Shown piece by piece: positions 28,658-37,904 of a DNA stretch of 64,000 nt. The position numbers were made by a program, and so were the translations under genes. The number at the start of each line of letters is the position of its first letter. Position 1 is the stretch's first letter. Below the pieces are notes generated by a model. That model ran no database searches. It had not been told where the DNA came from and saw only the letters and a list, made by a program, of their open reading frames with translations. Source of the DNA: Fluoribacter gormanii (GTDB lineage: Bacteria > Pseudomonadota > Gammaproteobacteria > Legionellales > Legionellaceae); NCBI RefSeq assembly GCF_900156395.1, contig NZ_FTNL01000024.1, positions 1 through 64,000 on the forward strand, written 5' to 3'.

Positions 28658-29773
28658 TTATCCCTCATAAGTGAGCACTGTACGAATTGACTGTCCTTGC
28701 TTCATTAGGTTAAAACCATGATTAATTTGTTCAAAAGGAAGAACATGAGTAATTAAATCATCGATATTGATTTTCCCATCCATATACCAATCAACAATTT
28801 TAGGTACATCAGTACGCCCGCGTGCTCCGCCAAATGCCGACCCCTTCCACACTCGACCGGTAACTAATTGGAATGGTCTGGTGGATATCTCCTTTCCTGA
28901 ACCTGCAACGCCAACTATGGTACAAACACCCCAACCTTTATGACAACACTCCAATGCCTGGCGCATTAATTTGACGTCCCCCACACATTCAAAACTGTAA
29001 TCAGCTCCTCCTTTGGTCAGTTCAACAAGATATGCTACCAAGTCACCATCCACTTCCATAGGATTTACAAAATCAGTCATTCCCATTTTTTCAGCCAAAA
29101 CCTGTCGATTTGGATTAATATCGACACCAACAATCTGATTCGCTCCAACCATACGCGCAGCCTGTATGACATTAAGCCCAATACCACCCAAGCCAAAAAC
29201 AACAACTCGAGAACCTGGAGTAACTTTTGCAGTATAAATTACGGCCCCTATGCCCGTAGTAACGCCACAACCGATGTAACATACCTTTTCAAAAGGGGCA
29301 TCCTCACGAATTTTCGCAACAGCAATTTCAGGTAAAACAATGTAATTAGCAAAAGTTGATGTCCCCATATAATGGAATATTTTTTTTCCATTAAGGCTGA
29401 AACGGCTTGTTCCATCAGGCATCACACCCTGACCTTGCGTTGTTCGAATTGCCTGACAAAGATTGGTTTTTTGGGAAAGACAATAGTCACACTGACGACA
29501 TTCGGGTGTATACAAGGGAATTACATGATCACCGGGTTTGAGAGAGGTTACTTCTGGGCCAACATCGACAATAATACCAGCACCTTCATGCCCTAAAATA
29601 GCCGGGAACATACCTTCAGGATCATCGCCTGATAAAGTAAATGCATCTGTATGACAAACCCCTGTGGCCTTAATTTCAACAAGGACTTCTCCCTTTTTGG
29701 GGCCTTCCAAATCCACTGTATCAATCACCAATGGCTTCCCAGCCTCATATGCTATCGCTGCCTTGACTTGCAT
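28658..29773 (-). CDS. frmA: S-(hydroxymethyl)glutathione dehydrogenase (class III alcohol dehydrogenase)
   Basis: This enzyme oxidises the formaldehyde-glutathione adduct with NAD+. The 371-residue protein shows the catalytic-zinc segment GVCHTDAF and GHEGAGIIVDVG, the structural-zinc cluster CRQCDYC...C, and the Rossmann segment FGLGGIGLNVIQAARMVGA with an Asp at the end of the second strand (GVDIN). I chose the ATG at 29773, which follows GGGAGA by four bases; the longer frame to 29806 has no such site. fghA follows in the same operon. No frmR-type regulator is adjacent. Confidence 0.93.
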   Translation of the reverse strand: MQVKAAIAYEAGKPLVIDTVDLEGPKKGEVLVEIKATGVCHTDAFTLSGDDPEGMFPAILGHEGAGIIVDVGPEVTSLKPGDHVIPLYTPECRQCDYCLSQKTNLCQAIRTTQGQGVMPDGTSRFSLNGKKIFHYMGTSTFANYIVLPEIAVAKIREDAPFEKVCYIGCGVTTGIGAVIYTAKVTPGSRVVVFGLGGIGLNVIQAARMVGANQIVGVDINPNRQVLAEKMGMTDFVNPMEVDGDLVAYLVELTKGGADYSFECVGDVKLMRQALECCHKGWGVCTIVGVAGSGKEISTRPFQLVTGRVWKGSAFGGARGRTDVPKIVDWYMDGKINIDDLITHVLPFEQINHGFNLMKQGQSIRTVLTYEG

Positions 29774-29993
29774 CAAATCTCCCTTTATAAAAAAACTCGC
29801 CTTCAATAATCGTTATCACTGGATATTATTGAAAAAATACTACCTTAAATGAGATAATTTAAATGTAGATGACTACTTTAGCAATGAAAACTATACTTTA
29901 TATTCATTTATTTCTTCCTAGTATTATTTTATACTTATAGATTAAACAAAAACTAAAAAGATTAAATAAAATCCAATTCATAGGTAACAGAGC

Positions 29994-30998
29994 ATGATCA
30001 TTCATAGTGAATTTAAGCCGCTTTGGTGGCTTACCAATAACCATGGACAGACTCTGTATCGAACTTTAACTCATCAAAGTAATACCTCGGTTGACTCTTA
30101 TGAACGCCTGGAATTACCTGATGGAGATTTTATTGATTTAGCTTGGAAAACTAATGGATTAGACAACAATGCTCCTTTGATTATTCTACTTCACGGATTA
30201 GGTGGTAATATCAAATCGGCTTATGTTTCGACTTTATTCAATGCATTCAATAAATCAGGCTATCGAGCAGTTTTAATGAATTTCCGTGGCGCAAGTGGTG
30301 AGCCCAATCGTCTACCACGCGCCTACTACGGAGGCGATACCGCAGATTTGGATTATTTTCTAAATGTACTGGATGTTAGAGAACCCTCAACCAAAAAGGC
30401 TGTAGTTGGTATTTCATTAGGCGGCAATATACTCCTCAAATGGTTGGGAGAAATCTGCTCGCAATCTCTAATTGACGCAGCTGTTGCAGTTTCGGTACCC
30501 TTTCAATTGGAGACTGTGGTTCAAAAGATAAATAAAGGATTTTCCCGTGTGTATCAAGCCAGTTTGTTAGAAAGATTACGTACTGTATTTTTACAAAAGT
30601 TGGATGTTATCAATTGTCAGTTACCGCTTTCCAAACAAAAATTGTATTCAATAAAAAACCTTTATGAATTTGACGAGCAAATAACAGCTCCATTACATGG
30701 ATTTGTTAATGCAAAAGAGTATTATCAAAAATCCAATGCGAGACAGTACTTATCTCAAATCGCCACGCCTACTTTAATTATTCATGCATTAGATGATCCT
30801 TTTATGACACCTGATGTCGTTCCAACAGTTGATGAGTTATCTCCAGATATCCTTTTAGAATTGAGTCAGCATGGGGGCCATGTAGGATTTATTGGTGAGA
30901 AAAAACAATTGTGGTTGGAGCAACGTATCCCTAATTTCTTAATGGATTATTTGTTAACTCCTTCTAATGTAGCTCAGTTCGCACAAATTAATTCATAA
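29994..30998 (+). CDS. YheT-like alpha/beta hydrolase
   Basis: A 334-residue alpha/beta hydrolase of the YheT/ABHD group. It has ILLHGLGGNIKSAY (oxyanion region), FRGASGEPNRLPRAYYGGDTAD, the nucleophile elbow VGISLGGNILLKWLGE, the acid region LDDPFM and the final GGHVGF with the catalytic His. The cellular substrate of this group is not known; esterase or lipid-related activity is usual. It is transcribed away from frmA and stands alone. Confidence 0.85.
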   Translation: MIIHSEFKPLWWLTNNHGQTLYRTLTHQSNTSVDSYERLELPDGDFIDLAWKTNGLDNNAPLIILLHGLGGNIKSAYVSTLFNAFNKSGYRAVLMNFRGASGEPNRLPRAYYGGDTADLDYFLNVLDVREPSTKKAVVGISLGGNILLKWLGEICSQSLIDAAVAVSVPFQLETVVQKINKGFSRVYQASLLERLRTVFLQKLDVINCQLPLSKQKLYSIKNLYEFDEQITAPLHGFVNAKEYYQKSNARQYLSQIATPTLIIHALDDPFMTPDVVPTVDELSPDILLELSQHGGHVGFIGEKKQLWLEQRIPNFLMDYLLTPSNVAQFAQINS

Positions 30999-31101
30999 CC
31001 TCTCCATAACGATTTGTTTGTTATGAATAAATTTTTGGTTCATGAGGATTATTCACATACCGCACTATCCAAAACAACATTAAACTCTGAGTGTGCCTGG
31101 A

Positions 31102-31392
31102 TTACTTAAAAAGAGAGACCACTGTTTTTTTAAACGAATTAAGCACCGCTAACTTCCCTATATCTACTATTTGCCGCATCACTTTACCACTCCATTGTTT
31201 TCGCTCAGCTCTCCAACCTATAAAAAAAGCAGAAATGAGCAGCAAAAGGGTTGTCAGGTGATAGCGATTGATTGCACTCTCTGTAAAATACTTTTGATGT
31301 TCAATCACCTGGCTTTTTTGGGAGTGCAGCGTCTTACTCATTAATTCAATTTGCGCTATTATCTGCTTTCTCGAGTTTTTCATGTTCAGCAC
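31102..31392 (-). CDS. Small basic membrane protein, YqjK-like position
   Basis: A 96-residue protein with a helical, charged N-terminus (KQIIAQIELMSKTLHSQKSQ) and one hydrophobic segment near residue 50-68. It is the last gene of a three-gene unit whose first two members resemble YqjD and YqjE, so it takes the place of YqjK. It overlaps the end of the preceding gene by about 40 bases. The start could also be the ATG three codons later. Confidence 0.55.
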   Translation of the reverse strand: MLNMKNSRKQIIAQIELMSKTLHSQKSQVIEHQKYFTESAINRYHLTTLLLLISAFFIGWRAERKQWSGKVMRQIVDIGKLAVLNSFKKTVVSLFK

Positions 31393-31756
31393 TCTTTTGC
31401 GAAAAATATTCTCTTGTTTTTGGAAAGCTCATACTATTTAAGTTCAAGGATAGATACTTAAGTAATCCTAGTAATAGGCCTCCATTTAGCAAAAAAACAA
31501 GAGAAATAGAGATCAGAAGACGATGAGAAGTCAAAAGAACCCAATGTCCTGAAACCAGGAATATAAGATAACCGATTAAGCACATCGCCGTTAACCAGAC
31601 CGTAATTAACACAACAAACAACATGCATATATTTAACAATAAAGGAAAGATACTAAGCCCTGCTAGTCTTGCTTCAAGACGAATTAAAGAGCAAACTGTT
31701 TTAACAACAGATATTTTTGCAGCAATAAGAGCTTCTAACTGTTTTAAGGCTTCCAT
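31346..31756 (-). CDS. YqjE/phage-holin-like membrane protein
   Basis: A 136-residue protein with a short amphipathic N-terminus and two long hydrophobic hairpins (about residues 35-65 and 75-100). Size, topology and the partner gene point to the YqjE (DUF1469, 'phage holin family') group of inner-membrane proteins. Its ATG overlaps the stop of the preceding gene (TAATG), so translation is coupled. Function of the group is unclear; a membrane or ribosome-anchoring role at the membrane is suggested for E. coli relatives. Confidence 0.6.
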   Translation of the reverse strand: MEALKQLEALIAAKISVVKTVCSLIRLEARLAGLSIFPLLLNICMLFVVLITVWLTAMCLIGYLIFLVSGHWVLLTSHRLLISISLVFLLNGGLLLGLLKYLSLNLNSMSFPKTREYFSQKSAEHEKLEKADNSAN

Positions 31757-32010
31757 TATTTTTTCAGTAATCGAGATAACAAAAAGCCTATCCCTCCAGC
31801 AATTAAAACAGAAGTTAATGGATTTTCCTGTACCTTTTTCACTAAATGATCGGAATACTCCTTGACGCTTTCCTCTACTTCACTCACCTTGTGAACCCCT
31901 TCCTCGTACAATTGATTCGCCTTTCTTTTCCCTTCGTTTAATAATTGGCTTGCAGCTGCCTCAAGATGATCTTTAGGAGTATATGTTCTATCTTCACCGG
32001 AACTTTTCAT
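31756..32010 (-). CDS. YqjD/ElaB family (DUF883) protein
   Basis: An 84-residue protein with a long charged helix (SQLLNEGKRKANQLYEEGVH and onward) followed by NPLTSVLIAGGIGFLLSRLL, the C-terminal tail-anchor with glycine-rich core typical of YqjD/ElaB/YgaM. In E. coli these proteins tether ribosomes to the inner membrane in stationary phase. AAGGAGGGT precedes the start by seven bases. It is the first gene of the three-gene operon. Confidence 0.8.
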   Translation of the reverse strand: MKSSGEDRTYTPKDHLEAAASQLLNEGKRKANQLYEEGVHKVSEVEESVKEYSDHLVKKVQENPLTSVLIAGGIGFLLSRLLKK

Positions 32011-32210
32011 GTTAATACCCTCCTTAGTAACAACGCTATATAAAAAATGTAACGAAAATAATATATTAAATATAGTTATTAAATTAAATAAATCAATAAA
32101 TTAACTTTTATTTATTATGGCTCATTTTCCAAAATTTTTAAAAAGTTATTTTTTTATCAGTAAGTTAATAATTGTTCATCGAGCTACCATATTGACCTCA
32201 ATCAAAAATA

Positions 32211-32813
32211 ATGTACAATAAGTTTTCATTAATAATACTGATAAATAATAAAATGATACCATTGGCCCTTCTCAAAGATTTAGAGCAGTTAGAAGAAACT
32301 GCAAAGGTTTATCTCTATGGTAAAACTCATTATCTGACCGAACCAAAATCCTTTAACTTTTCGTTACTTAAAAGAGTCCAAATTTCAATTGAAGGATTGC
32401 CTTTAAATCAAAAAAAAATTGAGTTAATGGAACGTTATCAAAAAGTCTTTACACAAATCTCTAGTTTTCATCCTAAAATAATTTACTTGTCCGATTTTAA
32501 TAATGAAATCAACACATATAAACCCTTGTATAAGCAACTAGCGTCGCTAGAACAACAAGCTATGACATTTTATAACAGTTATTTTAACGTCAATAAGCCC
32601 ACTTTTGATTGGGACGGTTTATGCGACATCCGCAGTCAAATTTCCAATTTGAAAAATAGCTCAGATAAAATACAACTCATGCAGCTATTTGAGCATGGAG
32701 TATTAACAACTATTTCACAAGTAAGGCCTAAAACTTATTCTGAATTAACGTTTGAATCTGAATTAGAAGACTCATCCCAAGTAATCTCCTCAGATCGTAC
32801 GAAATCTCGTTAG
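32211..32813 (+). CDS. Hypothetical helical protein
   Basis: A 200-residue soluble protein, rich in Lys, Gln and Leu and mainly helical (for example LKRVQISIEGLPLNQKKIEL). I recognise no domain. Start is uncertain: the ATG at 32253 (MIPLALLKDLEQ) would remove a 14-residue hydrophobic leader, and neither ATG has a good ribosome site. Its lack of neighbours on the same strand and its acidic, serine-rich end (ELEDSSQVISS) would allow an effector, but there is no direct sign of it. Confidence 0.45.
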   Translation: MYNKFSLIILINNKMIPLALLKDLEQLEETAKVYLYGKTHYLTEPKSFNFSLLKRVQISIEGLPLNQKKIELMERYQKVFTQISSFHPKIIYLSDFNNEINTYKPLYKQLASLEQQAMTFYNSYFNVNKPTFDWDGLCDIRSQISNLKNSSDKIQLMQLFEHGVLTTISQVRPKTYSELTFESELEDSSQVISSDRTKSR

Positions 32814-32984
32814 TAATTTTATAGAACTCATACGAGTTCTATATTTGCTCATCAAGATTGAATAAGCTCATCAAGAATCACATTCAGCCACAATAAGTAA
32901 ATTATCTGCTTGAGGATCACGATTAATAAACTATATTTTATTTAAGTTATGATTTATTGAAAACATATGAATAAGGAGATAAGT

Positions 32985-33362
32985 ATGTTGAATCTTGATA
33001 CTGAAACAATTGGTGACCTTCTTTATAAGACACGGCAATTTCAGGCCAAGGAAGACGTCAGTTTTCCTGAGGTCACCGAAGAAATGGATTCACTCTATGT
33101 GTTAGCTGATTATCAAGATGATCCAGTTTATCAAGAAATAACAGAATTTATCGATAATTTACGACCCGATCAACAGGCAACCTTAGTTGCATTAATGTAT
33201 TTAGGTCGTGGAGATTACACTGAGGATGAGTGGGAAGATGCCTTAAATTTCGCTCAGGATGAATTGACCGATCATACCGGGGAATATCTACTCTCCAGAC
33301 CTATGGTCGCTGATGATATCGAGCGCGGATTGAACATACTGGGCATTTCGTATCAGGAATAG
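32985..33362 (+). CDS. DUF3775-like protein
   Basis: A 125-residue acidic protein from the ATG at 32985, which has AAGGAG six bases upstream (an ATG at 32967 lies before that site). The segments NLRPDQQATLVALMYLGRGD and YLLSRPMVADDIERGLNILG match what I remember of the DUF3775 family of small proteins, function unknown. The DUF72 gene follows after 18 bases on the same strand, so the two are probably cotranscribed. Confidence 0.7.
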   Translation: MLNLDTETIGDLLYKTRQFQAKEDVSFPEVTEEMDSLYVLADYQDDPVYQEITEFIDNLRPDQQATLVALMYLGRGDYTEDEWEDALNFAQDELTDHTGEYLLSRPMVADDIERGLNILGISYQE

Positions 33363-33380
33363 TACCCCAAGGGGTTGGTA

Positions 33381-34130
33381 ATGCGATTTATTCATATCGG
33401 TACCTCAGGATGGGTATATAAAGGTTGGAAAGAGGTTTTCTACCCTAAGTCTCTTGCAGAAAAAGATGAGTTAGCATATTACACCAGTATCTTTAATACA
33501 GTAGAGCTTAATAGCAGTTTTTATCGCATACCAACCCCGAAATCGATTACAAAATGGAAAGAATCGACTCCGGATCAATTTATTTTTTCGTGTAAAGCCA
33601 GTCGTTATTTAACGCATATAAAAATGCTTAAAGAAGTTCAGGACAGTACTCATTATTTGTTGCAAGTACTTGAAGGATTAGAAGAAAAGCTAGGACCCAT
33701 TTTATTTCAACTCCCACCGTATTGGCCTCTTAATCTGGAACGTCTAGAGAAGTTTATTAAAACGCTACCTGAATCATTTCATTACACATTTGAGTTTAGA
33801 AATAAAAGTTGGTTATGTCATGAAGTCTATGATTTACTCGCTAAAAACAATATTGCGCTTTGTTTTTATGATTACAAGGGATATCAGTGTCCAGAAATTA
33901 TAACCAGTGATTTTATCTACCTACGACTACATGGACCACATCTCCAGCCGTATTGTGGTCATTATGAAGAAAAATCGCTTTTAAATTATGCCCATAAGTT
34001 TTCCAACTGGAGCAAAGAAGTTAAAAAAATTTTTTGCTATTTAGATAACGATCAAAAAGTGGTCGCTCCCCATGATGCGCAAGTATTAGAACGTTTGGTA
34101 CGATTGACATGTAACAATCCTGAGCAATAA
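33381..34130 (+). CDS. DUF72 (YecE-like) TIM-barrel protein
   Basis: A 249-residue protein with the DUF72/YecE pattern: HIGTSGWVYKGWKEVFYP at the start, NTVELNSSFYRIPTP, FSCKASRYLTH, LGPILFQLPP, FEFRNKSW and YLRLHGP. The fold is a TIM barrel; its function is not established. I take the ATG at 33381; a TTG two codons earlier is in frame. It converges with ligD, whose stop lies about 20 bases beyond. Confidence 0.85.
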   Translation: MRFIHIGTSGWVYKGWKEVFYPKSLAEKDELAYYTSIFNTVELNSSFYRIPTPKSITKWKESTPDQFIFSCKASRYLTHIKMLKEVQDSTHYLLQVLEGLEEKLGPILFQLPPYWPLNLERLEKFIKTLPESFHYTFEFRNKSWLCHEVYDLLAKNNIALCFYDYKGYQCPEIITSDFIYLRLHGPHLQPYCGHYEEKSLLNYAHKFSNWSKEVKKIFCYLDNDQKVVAPHDAQVLERLVRLTCNNPEQ

Positions 34131-34151
34131 TCATAATTTCAATGAGTGCAC

Positions 34152-35984
34152 TCAAAGAATCGTGTTCAAGCGCAAAGATTGTTTTATGCTCCAATAATCT
34201 TCCCAGGGATCGCCCTTTAATTTTTCTAATCGCTGAGGTAATGTTTTAATTGTAAATTCGCTATCTCGTTTATCTTTACCCAGCTCATCCCAATGAATGG
34301 GTACAGCAACCGGTGCATGGGGTCGCGCTCTTGTAGAATAAGGGCTGATTGCCGTAGCTCCTCGTTGATTTCGCAAAAAATCAACAAATATTCTACCGCC
34401 ACGCTTCGCCTTACTCATAGTACTCGTATATTGATTTGGATTAATTCGTTCCATAAACTCCGCAAAAACATGTGTAAAATTTTTTACCTCATCCCAATCA
34501 TATTCGGGCTCAATAGGCACGACCACATGCAATCCTTTGCCCCCAGTTGTTTTTACAAAAGCAGTTAGTTTAAATTCATTCAAGTGCGTTTTAATTTCAA
34601 AAGCTGCTTTAACGATTGTTTCCCAATTTATTGATGGGCCTGGATCTAAGTCAAATACAATAAAATCCGGTTTTTCTATATGGCTAATTAAACTACCCCA
34701 AGGATGAATTTCCAAAACATTCATTTGTACTAAACTTAAAAGCCCCTCTATTGTATTTAAATAAACATAAGGTTCTTTCTTATTTTTAGTTTCAATAGGC
34801 ATCGACTTTAAAACTTTTGGCGTTGAATCAATATAATGACGTTGAAAAAAACAATCATGCCAGTTTTCAGGACAACGAAGTAATGATAAAGGTCTATCCT
34901 TGATAAATGGCATTATGTATTCACAAACAGATTCGTAATAATTCAATAAGTCCTTTTTGGTAATACCATCTTCAGGATAAACAACTTTGTCAGGATGTGT
35001 CATTTTAATTTTAAAGGAATGAGTGTTGGCTTTTTCCATATTGACCTGCTCCATTTTTTTGCTTTTCTTTTCCAATAAAGCTTTATGTTCACGAAAAACC
35101 TCTTCAGGTTTTTTATCCAACCGCAGTCCTTTGAAGCTTGGGTGTCGCAAATGCCCCCCTTCTGTCCAATGAGTAAACTCGATCTCTGCCACCAATTTAG
35201 GTTGCACCCAAATCACTCCTTGAGCTCCTGGAATATTCTCATTAAAAGGCTTTTGTTTCACAGTAATTTTTTGTAATAAAGAAAAAATTTGCTTAAGCGA
35301 TGACTCAGTAAAACCAGTTCCCACATTTCCTGTATAACTCAACTCTCCCTGCTCATTATAAACTCCGAGGTACAAGGCACGGAAATATTTACGAGAGCCT
35401 GTAGGTATGGAATATCCTCCAATAATAAATTCTTGTCGTAACAAACATTTGGCCTTAAGCCATCTTTTACTACGTCCTGATATATAAGGACTATCTATTT
35501 GTTTGGAGATTATCCCTTCAAGTCCAAGTTCGCAAGCGCGATGAAAAAGGAAACTCCCTTCACCGATAATATGCTCACTAAAACGAAGCGTCTTATCTTG
35601 CCCTTCCAACACATTTTTTAAAATAGCTTTGCGCTTTAATAAAGATAAGGTTCTTAAATCAAATTGATCGTAATACAAAATATCGAATAGATAATAAACA
35701 AAAGGAGCATTAGGGTTTACTTTAATTGTATTTTGTAATAATTGAAAATCTGATTTCCCCTGTTCATTGAGTAAAACAACTTCTCCATCTAATATAGCGT
35801 GCGGCAAAGTCAGTTGTTTAAGTGCGTCTACTACGGATAATAGCTCATTAGTCCAATCTTTGTTATTTCGTGATTTTAAACGGATCTGTCCATTATGAAT
35901 CAACGCCATGATTCGATATCCATCAAATTTTATTTCATGAAGCCAATCTGAACTGTCGGGGGCATTATCTATCAATGTAGCCAA
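34152..35984 (-). CDS. ligD: LigD ligase-polymerase part (frame-shifted from its PE domain)
   Basis: This frame holds the ATP-dependent ligase domain (HEIKFDGYRIM with the nucleophilic Lys, then FHRACELGLEGIISK and KWLKAKC) and the primase/polymerase domain (HPDKVVYPEDGITKKDLLNY, FDLDPGPS with the metal Asp pair, KTTGGKGLHVVVP). The TTG at 35984 is not a natural start: the open frame continues upstream as a normal LigD linker (SAFPGFVAPQLATLID) to about 36082 with no ATG or GTG. Together with 36062-36658 it makes a PE-ligase-polymerase LigD of about 835 residues, interrupted by one frame change at an A9 run. LigD works with Ku in end joining. Confidence 0.88.
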   Translation of the reverse strand: MATLIDNAPDSSDWLHEIKFDGYRIMALIHNGQIRLKSRNNKDWTNELLSVVDALKQLTLPHAILDGEVVLLNEQGKSDFQLLQNTIKVNPNAPFVYYLFDILYYDQFDLRTLSLLKRKAILKNVLEGQDKTLRFSEHIIGEGSFLFHRACELGLEGIISKQIDSPYISGRSKRWLKAKCLLRQEFIIGGYSIPTGSRKYFRALYLGVYNEQGELSYTGNVGTGFTESSLKQIFSLLQKITVKQKPFNENIPGAQGVIWVQPKLVAEIEFTHWTEGGHLRHPSFKGLRLDKKPEEVFREHKALLEKKSKKMEQVNMEKANTHSFKIKMTHPDKVVYPEDGITKKDLLNYYESVCEYIMPFIKDRPLSLLRCPENWHDCFFQRHYIDSTPKVLKSMPIETKNKKEPYVYLNTIEGLLSLVQMNVLEIHPWGSLISHIEKPDFIVFDLDPGPSINWETIVKAAFEIKTHLNEFKLTAFVKTTGGKGLHVVVPIEPEYDWDEVKNFTHVFAEFMERINPNQYTSTMSKAKRGGRIFVDFLRNQRGATAISPYSTRARPHAPVAVPIHWDELGKDKRDSEFTIKTLPQRLEKLKGDPWEDYWSIKQSLRLNTIL

Positions 35985-36061
35985 CTGGGGAGCAACAAAA
36001 CCGGGAAAAGCGCTGGCGCTTAAATTCTCGGAAAATTCTGGCCTACGCTTATTGTGCTGTT

Positions 36062-36658
36062 TTATTTTAGGACTTTTTTTTTATGCAACGCACCAGTTTC
36101 ACTGTAGTGCACCCCTATTTGATCAATCGAAAGATTGGTCAGCACACTGTTTGGTTCCTCTTCGGTGATGTCATACTCTTCCAATTTACGGGCAAACTTG
36201 TCTTTAAATTTAATTAAAAACCAGTGCTCTTCATCCTTAAAACGCACTAAATCCCAGCGTCCCTTTAACTTTTTAGCCTCTAACTCAAAGCGTAAGTGTC
36301 CAGACTTATAAGCGTGCTCAGGATCTGCATCGAGAGATTTCCAAGTGCCTTTATCCCATAACATCACACTACCTGCCCCATATTGGCCCTTAGGTATTAT
36401 TCCTTCAAAATAACCATAATCAACAGGATGGTCTTCTACATGCATTGCAAGACGTTTTACTGAAGGGTCAACACAAGGCCCTTTGGGAACTGCCCAACTG
36501 AGCAAAACCCCATTTAGTTCAAGGCGAAAATCATAGTGGAGATGGCTGGCCGCATGTTTTTGAATCACAAACAAAAGATCGTTTTCAGAAGAAACATTGC
36601 CTCTGGGCTCGGGAGTTTTATTAAAGTTTCTTTTTTTACGATAAGACTCAATACTCAT
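36062..36658 (-). CDS. ligD: LigD 3'-phosphoesterase domain (N-terminal part of split ligD)
   Basis: A 198-residue 3'-phosphoesterase domain with HLHYDFRLELNG (metal-binding His/Asp), SWAVPKGPC, MHVEDHPVDYGYFEG and PKGQYGAGSVMLWD. GGAG precedes the ATG at 36658. Reading continues through GALHKKK and then ends in VLK and TAA just after nine consecutive A's on this strand (36074-36082). A shift of -1 at that run joins it to the ligase frame. Stand-alone PE proteins exist, but the uninterrupted linker beyond the stop argues that this was one gene. Confidence 0.85.
   Translation of the reverse strand: MSIESYRKKRNFNKTPEPRGNVSSENDLLFVIQKHAASHLHYDFRLELNGVLLSWAVPKGPCVDPSVKRLAMHVEDHPVDYGYFEGIIPKGQYGAGSVMLWDKGTWKSLDADPEHAYKSGHLRFELEAKKLKGRWDLVRFKDEEHWFLIKFKDKFARKLEEYDITEEEPNSVLTNLSIDQIGVHYSETGALHKKKVLK
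36074..36082 (-). other. A9 run at the ligD frame junction
   Basis: On the coding strand CAT is followed by nine A's and then GTCC. With ten A's, or a -1 slip on the existing run (A-AAA-AAA type), the phosphoesterase frame would continue as KKKSPKIKQHNKRRPEF into the ligase linker. Candidates are a recent indel, programmed ribosomal or transcriptional slippage, or a sequencing error. Confidence 0.75.
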
Positions 36659-36812
36659 GCAACTCTCCTTTTGGCATGATTACTTTAATTTTAAGAAAAA
36701 TATTAAGAATTTCCACTCGCTTTGCTTGTTCACATAGAAAAGAGCTATACCCTTAGAACTGTTTACAAATAGTCTACTCTTTAATAAGAAATGTTATTTA
36801 AGGATTAAGAGA

Positions 36813-37643
36813 ATGCCTAAATCAATTTGGAAAGGCGAGATTTCCTTTGGCCTTGTTTCGATACCTGTTTCTTTATATTCGATTGAAGAACATGATGAAC
36901 TTAAATTTCATTTGCTTGATAAGAAGACGAAGTCCAGGGTGCATTATCAGCGAATTAGCGAAAAATCTGGCAAGGAAGTGCCTTGGGATCAGGTGGTGAA
37001 AGGATTTGAATTTGAAAAAGACCGCTATATCATTGTCGATGAAAAGAAGTTTGAAAAAGCCAGCCCTGATTTATTTAAAGCGATTAATATCGAAGAGTTT
37101 GTTGATTTTCAGGAAATTGATAGCCTATATTTGATGAAGCCTTATTACCTCATTCCCGAAAGCAAAAACAAAAAAGCATATGTCTTATTGAGGGAATCTT
37201 TAAAAAAAACAAATAAAGCAGGCGTTGCTAAAGTTATTATTCGCACAAAAGAATCAATTTGTTTAATCCTTCCTCATCAATATGCTCTACTTTTGTATTT
37301 AATTCATTTTAAAGATGAACTACGTGACGAAAACGAAATGGAAGTTCCCAAACAGGATTTTAAAAATTATAAAATTTCTCAGTCAGAAATAAAAATGGCC
37401 GTAACGCTAATCGATGAAATGACTGCCAAATGGCAACCTGAAAAATATCATAATGAATATCGAGAGGCATTGCAGAAATGGCTTGATCAACAAATTGCGA
37501 AACAACCCGCAATCAAAGCAAATGAAGAGCCTGAAATTGCACAAGAAAATTCTGCAGATGTAGTTGATTTTATTTCTCTCTTAAAAGAAAGCATGAGAAA
37601 AAGAAAATCAACCGAAACAGTAACTAAGAAAAAAAATTCATAA
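36813..37643 (+). CDS. ku: DNA end-binding protein Ku
   Basis: Bacterial Ku binds double-strand ends and recruits LigD. The 276-residue protein begins PKSIWKGEISFGLVSIPVSL, the standard start, and contains the core segments FHLLDKKTKSRVHYQRI, GKEVPWDQVVKGFEFEKDRY and FVDFQEIDSLYLMKPYYLIP. The C-terminus is lysine-rich (KESMRKRKST and onward), as in Ku proteins that contact LigD or DNA. It is divergent from ligD with a shared promoter region of about 150 bases, giving a complete NHEJ pair if ligD is expressed. Confidence 0.93.
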   Translation: MPKSIWKGEISFGLVSIPVSLYSIEEHDELKFHLLDKKTKSRVHYQRISEKSGKEVPWDQVVKGFEFEKDRYIIVDEKKFEKASPDLFKAINIEEFVDFQEIDSLYLMKPYYLIPESKNKKAYVLLRESLKKTNKAGVAKVIIRTKESICLILPHQYALLLYLIHFKDELRDENEMEVPKQDFKNYKISQSEIKMAVTLIDEMTAKWQPEKYHNEYREALQKWLDQQIAKQPAIKANEEPEIAQENSADVVDFISLLKESMRKRKSTETVTKKKNS

Positions 37644-37904
37644 ATCAAGAAAAAATCAGTTTGTCTTATCGCAACTACATACTTGTCAAATTGAGTCACT
37701 TCGTGCAAAGATAATTATTGGAACACTATGGAAAATATTTGTTGCCAACCTCATTTGAAACTCATGCAGAGGGGATGTGAGAGAATACAAACAAGCCGAT
37801 GTACCTGATGTCCTATGAGGATTCGAGCATCGTATCGACAAAGCTCTGCAGCAGCGTTTCGAAAGAGGTCTAATTTTTTAGTAGCAATCTCGGAGGGACC
37901 TAAG

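Noticed and set aside
31346..31756. Holin-like gene as a sign of a prophage
   Set aside because: Its operon partners are YqjD- and YqjK-like proteins and no phage genes are nearby; it belongs to the YqjE group.
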